From Undibacterium pigrum (GTDB lineage Bacteria; Pseudomonadota; Gammaproteobacteria; Burkholderiales; Burkholderiaceae_D): 64,000 bases of DNA. The translations under genes and the position numbers were made by a program. The stretch is from contig NZ_QJKB01000004.1 in assembly GCF_003201815.1 (NCBI RefSeq), forward strand, positions 62,001 to 126,000. The letters are read 5' to 3'. The notes beneath the pieces were generated by a model. That model was not told where the DNA came from. It saw only the letters and a program-made list of their open reading frames with translations, and made no database searches. This document shows positions 61,202 through 64,000 of this stretch, piece after piece. Within the stretch, counting starts at the first letter, position 1. The number at the start of each line of letters is the position of its first letter.

Positions 61202-62092
61202 TCACGTACTGGTTTTATGCAGGGCCAGGCGCAAATCACCGCCACAAGCCTGCAGCTTTTCACTTGCACTGCTTGTGCTGATGTTATTGACGATGGCAAG
61301 TATCGCGATCTTGACGTGGAAATCGCATTCTTCCAGTATGCGGCGGCAATAGGCTTCATCGCGGCCAGTCGCATGCATGGTGAGGCTGACGGTACGCCTG
61401 AGCAGTTTGACGTTGGTGGGTTTGACATCCACCATGAGGTTGCCATACACCTTGTGCAGGCGCACCATCAGGGCGCTGGAAAAACTGTTCAGGGCAACCT
61501 TTTGCGAAGTGCCTGCCTTCAGGCGGGTACTGCCAGAAATCACTTCACTACCCGTATCAAGCGTGATGCCTATCTCTGCCTGTAAAGTCACTGGCGCGCC
61601 CGGGTTGTTGGCAAAACCTATGGTCAAAGCTTCTGTTGCACGGGCAGCCTGCAAGGCCCCCAGCACATAGGGGGTGGCACCAGATGCGGCGATCAGTATC
61701 ACCACATCATTGGCTGTCAGAGCCAGTTGCATGATTTCTTTGGCACCTTGTGCGGCATCATCTTCAGCACCTTCGACGGCAACAAACATGGCTTGCTTGC
61801 CGCCAGCCAGCAAGGACAGGGCGCGTTCATTTGGCCATGAAAATGTCGGCAATAATTCCACCCCATCCAGCACACCCAGGCGACCAGACGTGCCCGCGCC
61901 CACATACACCAGGCGGCCACCAGCCAGTATGCGCGGTGTTGCCGCATCGACGGCGGCAGCGATCTGCGCGGCAGCCAGGCTGACTGCGCGTATGGCATTC
62001 AACTGATCATCAATGAGCACGTCAACCAGTTGCGTGGTCGGGTATAAATCGAGCTCGGTGTGGCTGATGCTTGGTGCTTCGGTATTCAACAT
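61202..62092 (-). CDS. murQ: N-acetylmuramic acid 6-phosphate etherase MurQ
   Basis: A 296-residue SIS-domain enzyme that cleaves the lactyl ether of MurNAc-6-P to give GlcNAc-6-P and D-lactate. Features: YVGAGTSGRLGVLDGVELLPTF (sugar-phosphate loop), the catalytic Glu in the VAVEGAEDD segment, LIAASGATPYVLGAL, and KAGTSQKVALNSFSSALM. The C-terminal helical tail is complete. AAAAGGA lies seven bases before the ATG. It is the key enzyme that marks the region 50.7-62.1 kb as wall recycling. Confidence 0.95.
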   Translation of the reverse strand: MLNTEAPSISHTELDLYPTTQLVDVLIDDQLNAIRAVSLAAAQIAAAVDAATPRILAGGRLVYVGAGTSGRLGVLDGVELLPTFSWPNERALSLLAGGKQAMFVAVEGAEDDAAQGAKEIMQLALTANDVVILIAASGATPYVLGALQAARATEALTIGFANNPGAPVTLQAEIGITLDTGSEVISGSTRLKAGTSQKVALNSFSSALMVRLHKVYGNLMVDVKPTNVKLLRRTVSLTMHATGRDEAYCRRILEECDFHVKIAILAIVNNISTSSASEKLQACGGDLRLALHKTST

Positions 62093-62256
62093 GGCGCTAT
62101 CCTTTTATTGCATAACTTAAGCTCTGTGCAGGCAGAGCACAAATGAAAGCTGATACCCGGCCCATAACTTCAGGTAATGCATGCGGCTGCAGGAATTATT
62201 TTGCAGATGCCTATAGATCAGCTTATGCTGGCTGCTCATTAAAACCCAGGTAAACA

Positions 62257-62856
62257 ATGCAAATTTTCCGTCGCCAAGGCTACATCACTCGTGGGCTGCT
62301 GATACTGGCTGCCAGCCTGTTGCTGTCTGCCTGTCAGTGGGGCTGGTTGCAGGGAGGCGACACCCGCCACAGGCTGATTATTTCCGTGCCTGACCAAAAG
62401 ATGTTGTTGCTGGAAGATGGTCAAGTTGTTGCGGCGTATGTGATTTCCACTGCCAAACGTGGCATAGGGGATATGCCTGACAGTTATATGACACCTGGTG
62501 GCCGTATGCAGGTTGCCGAGAAAATCGGTGCGGGTGCACCGTTAGGAGCAGTTTTCAAAGACAGGCTGGCAACCGGTGAGGTAGTCGCTGCAGATGCGCC
62601 AGGACGTGACCCGGTCGTCACCCGCATACTCTGGTTGCGTGGGACAGAACTACGCAACCGCAATGCCTATCCTCGTTTCATCTATATCCACGGTACGCCG
62701 CAAGAAAGTTTGCTGGGCACACCCGCCAGCTACGGTTGCATACGCATGCGTTCTGTTGATATTGCCGAGTTGTTTGAGCGTATAGAGGTTGGTACTGTGG
62801 TCGACGTGCTTGAAAAGCCCGATAGACCAGCTGATGCCCAGCCATCGGCAAGCTGA
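62257..62856 (+). CDS. L,D-transpeptidase (YkuD/ErfK family), lipoprotein
   Basis: A 199-residue envelope protein. A lipobox (LLSAC, about residue 25) is followed by one YkuD domain with the active site: HGTPQESLLGTP (His) and SYGCIRM (Cys nucleophile, Arg). Such enzymes make 3-3 crosslinks or attach proteins to peptidoglycan through a cysteine acyl-enzyme. There is no LysM or other wall-binding domain. It is divergent from murQ and extends the cell-wall theme of this region. Confidence 0.9.
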   Translation: MQIFRRQGYITRGLLILAASLLLSACQWGWLQGGDTRHRLIISVPDQKMLLLEDGQVVAAYVISTAKRGIGDMPDSYMTPGGRMQVAEKIGAGAPLGAVFKDRLATGEVVAADAPGRDPVVTRILWLRGTELRNRNAYPRFIYIHGTPQESLLGTPASYGCIRMRSVDIAELFERIEVGTVVDVLEKPDRPADAQPSAS

Positions 62857-62971
62857 AATCTTTCAGAATTTACAATTTCATGACAATTTGAGTACATTTT
62901 TGAGCTGATTCCGGCAGGTGCCTGGCTTATCATCGCCTTGTGTCCCTATATCCCTATATTGGAAGCTCAAA

Positions 62972-64000
62972 ATGCGCTCTGGATTATTATGTTCATGTTT
63001 GTCGCTTGCTCTGCTTGCTGCCTGTGGCGGTGCGGGCAGCTCAGTTACTGCCACGGCAGCCGATGCAGCTAAGCCGCAAGCACTTGGCGTTGCCAAGTCC
63101 TCGCTGGTACGCAATACTGCACCTCAGGCCAGCGATGCCGATCTGGCAGCGGCAGTAGCCGGGAATACCGAATTTGCCTTGAAAATCCTGCCATTGCTGG
63201 ATGCGCAAGGCGACAGCAACCTGGTGTATTCACCATATAGCCTGACACTGGCTCTGGAAATGGCAGCCGCCGGTGCCAAAGGTGACACGCTGACTGGCAT
63301 GGAAAAAGCACTGTCTTTCCAATTACAGCAAAGCCGTTTGCAGGCAGCATTGAATCGCCTGGATTTGTCACTGACAGATAAAACCTCGACTGCTGCCAAA
63401 CCCAATGCCCAGTTACCCAATCTGAATATCGCCAATGCCCTGTGGGCGCAGCAAGGCTACAACTTGCAAGGCACTTATCTGGATGCGCTCAGCGTGAATT
63501 TTGGTGCTGCTGTGAACTTGCAGGATTTTGTCAACGCGGCGGAGCCTTCGCGCCTGACGATCAATAACTGGGTGGCAGATCAGACCCAGCAAAAAATCAA
63601 GGACCTGATACCGGCTGGCGGCGTGTCATCAATGACCCGCGTGGTGCTGACAAATGCCATCTGGTTCAAGTCAGACTGGGCACATCAATTTACCAAGGAA
63701 AACACCCGCAATCAGGACTTCACAAATCGCATGGGCACAGTAAGCAGCCTCCCTTTCATGAACCAGACTGTGAACCTTCCTTATCTGCAAGGCAAAGGCT
63801 ACCAGGCTGTGGAATTGCCGTATATCGACAATAAACTGGCGATGCTGGTCGTGCTGCCGGATGCAGGTAAATTCGACAGTGTTGCGCAAGGCTTGAGCAG
63901 CGCCACCCTCAATGAGATTACGGCTGGCTTGAAAGATCAATACATGGCCTTGAGCATGCCCAAGTTTAATTTCAGTTCCAGTCCGGCCATGAATGCCAGC
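62972..64000 (+). CDS. Serpin-family protease inhibitor, lipoprotein, cut by window edge
   Basis: The first 343 codons of a serpin. A lipobox (LLAAC, about residue 18) gives a lipid anchor, followed by a 30-residue linker and the serpin fold: NLVYSPYSLTLALEMAAAGA, IANALWAQQGY, INNWVADQTQQKIKDLIP, VLTNAIWFKSDW, YQAVELPYIDNKLAMLVVLP. The reactive-centre loop lies beyond the edge, so target specificity cannot be judged. GGAAGC lies five bases before the ATG. Serpins are uncommon in proteobacteria; here it may protect the envelope from the cell's own or foreign serine proteases. Confidence 0.88.
   Translation, partial: MRSGLLCSCLSLALLAACGGAGSSVTATAADAAKPQALGVAKSSLVRNTAPQASDADLAAAVAGNTEFALKILPLLDAQGDSNLVYSPYSLTLALEMAAAGAKGDTLTGMEKALSFQLQQSRLQAALNRLDLSLTDKTSTAAKPNAQLPNLNIANALWAQQGYNLQGTYLDALSVNFGAAVNLQDFVNAAEPSRLTINNWVADQTQQKIKDLIPAGGVSSMTRVVLTNAIWFKSDWAHQFTKENTRNQDFTNRMGTVSSLPFMNQTVNLPYLQGKGYQAVELPYIDNKLAMLVVLPDAGKFDSVAQGLSSATLNEITAGLKDQYMALSMPKFNFSSSPAMNAS

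Noticed and set aside
1-64000. tRNA or rRNA genes, CRISPR arrays, insertion sequences, prophage
   Set aside because: None were seen on either strand by eye; no repeat arrays, transposase frames or terminal inverted repeats were recognised.

Overview
The window reads as chromosomal DNA of a betaproteobacterium of the order Burkholderiales, most likely family Oxalobacteraceae (Undibacterium/Janthinobacterium-like). This rests on gene style and content (TRAP dctPQM, nasT-nrtABD, prkA-yeaH-spoVR, many TonB receptors, intermediate GC) and is an inference, not a database match. I see no rRNA, tRNA, insertion sequence, prophage or CRISPR array. Most genes are ordinary, intact and tightly packed. Several start codons were moved downstream of the longest possible reading frame because terminators, ribosome binding sites or signal peptides decide them.

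Layout. 1-3.6 kb: the start of a sensor kinase gene, divergent from a TRAP dicarboxylate transporter (dctPQM). 3.7-5.5 kb: a candidate structured RNA with its own promoter and terminator, then ogt and xerD. 5.5-19.2 kb: a protein and peptide scavenging locus. It has two paralogous cassettes, each a TonB-dependent receptor plus a secreted S9 peptidase, arranged on either side of a secreted zinc metalloprotease. 19.3-22.2 kb: ybaK, plsY, a periplasmic Cache protein whose ribosome binding site lies in a 23-bp hairpin, and tsaD. 22.3-26.3 kb: nitrate uptake (nasT, nrtA, nrtB, nrtD). Its leader carries an NtrC-like site, an almost ideal sigma-54 promoter, twin ANTAR-type hexaloops and an attenuator. 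26.7-34.7 kb: a c-di-GMP phosphodiesterase with a degenerate GGDEF domain, then prkA-yeaH-spoVR. 34.7-37.6 kb: a metal P-type ATPase and its divergent MerR regulator.

37.6-50.6 kb: MarC, small enzymes and lipoproteins, a TonB receptor paired with a DUF2946 protein (possibly copper), an amino-acid permease, CreA, an HDOD protein behind a 13-bp palindrome, three very small membrane or secreted protein genes, and a TetR-HlyD-ABC export operon. 50.7-62.9 kb: a peptidoglycan recycling island. It holds an AmpG-like permease, a GlcNAc/MurNAc-type kinase, an AmiD-like amidase, M15 carboxypeptidase and D-Ala-D-Ala dipeptidase, an M14 aspartoacylase-family enzyme, an orphan peptide-binding protein, a beta-lactamase-fold hydrolase, murQ, a LysR regulator, an ATP-grasp enzyme and an L,D-transpeptidase. 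63-64 kb: the start of a lipoprotein serpin, cut by the window edge.

The strongest points for follow-up are the complete nitrate-control leader (23.0-23.23 kb), the unassigned RNA before ogt, the recycling island with its ATP-grasp enzyme, the mirrored receptor/peptidase locus, the hairpin over the Cache-protein ribosome binding site, and the three unannotated-size small genes near 46 kb.
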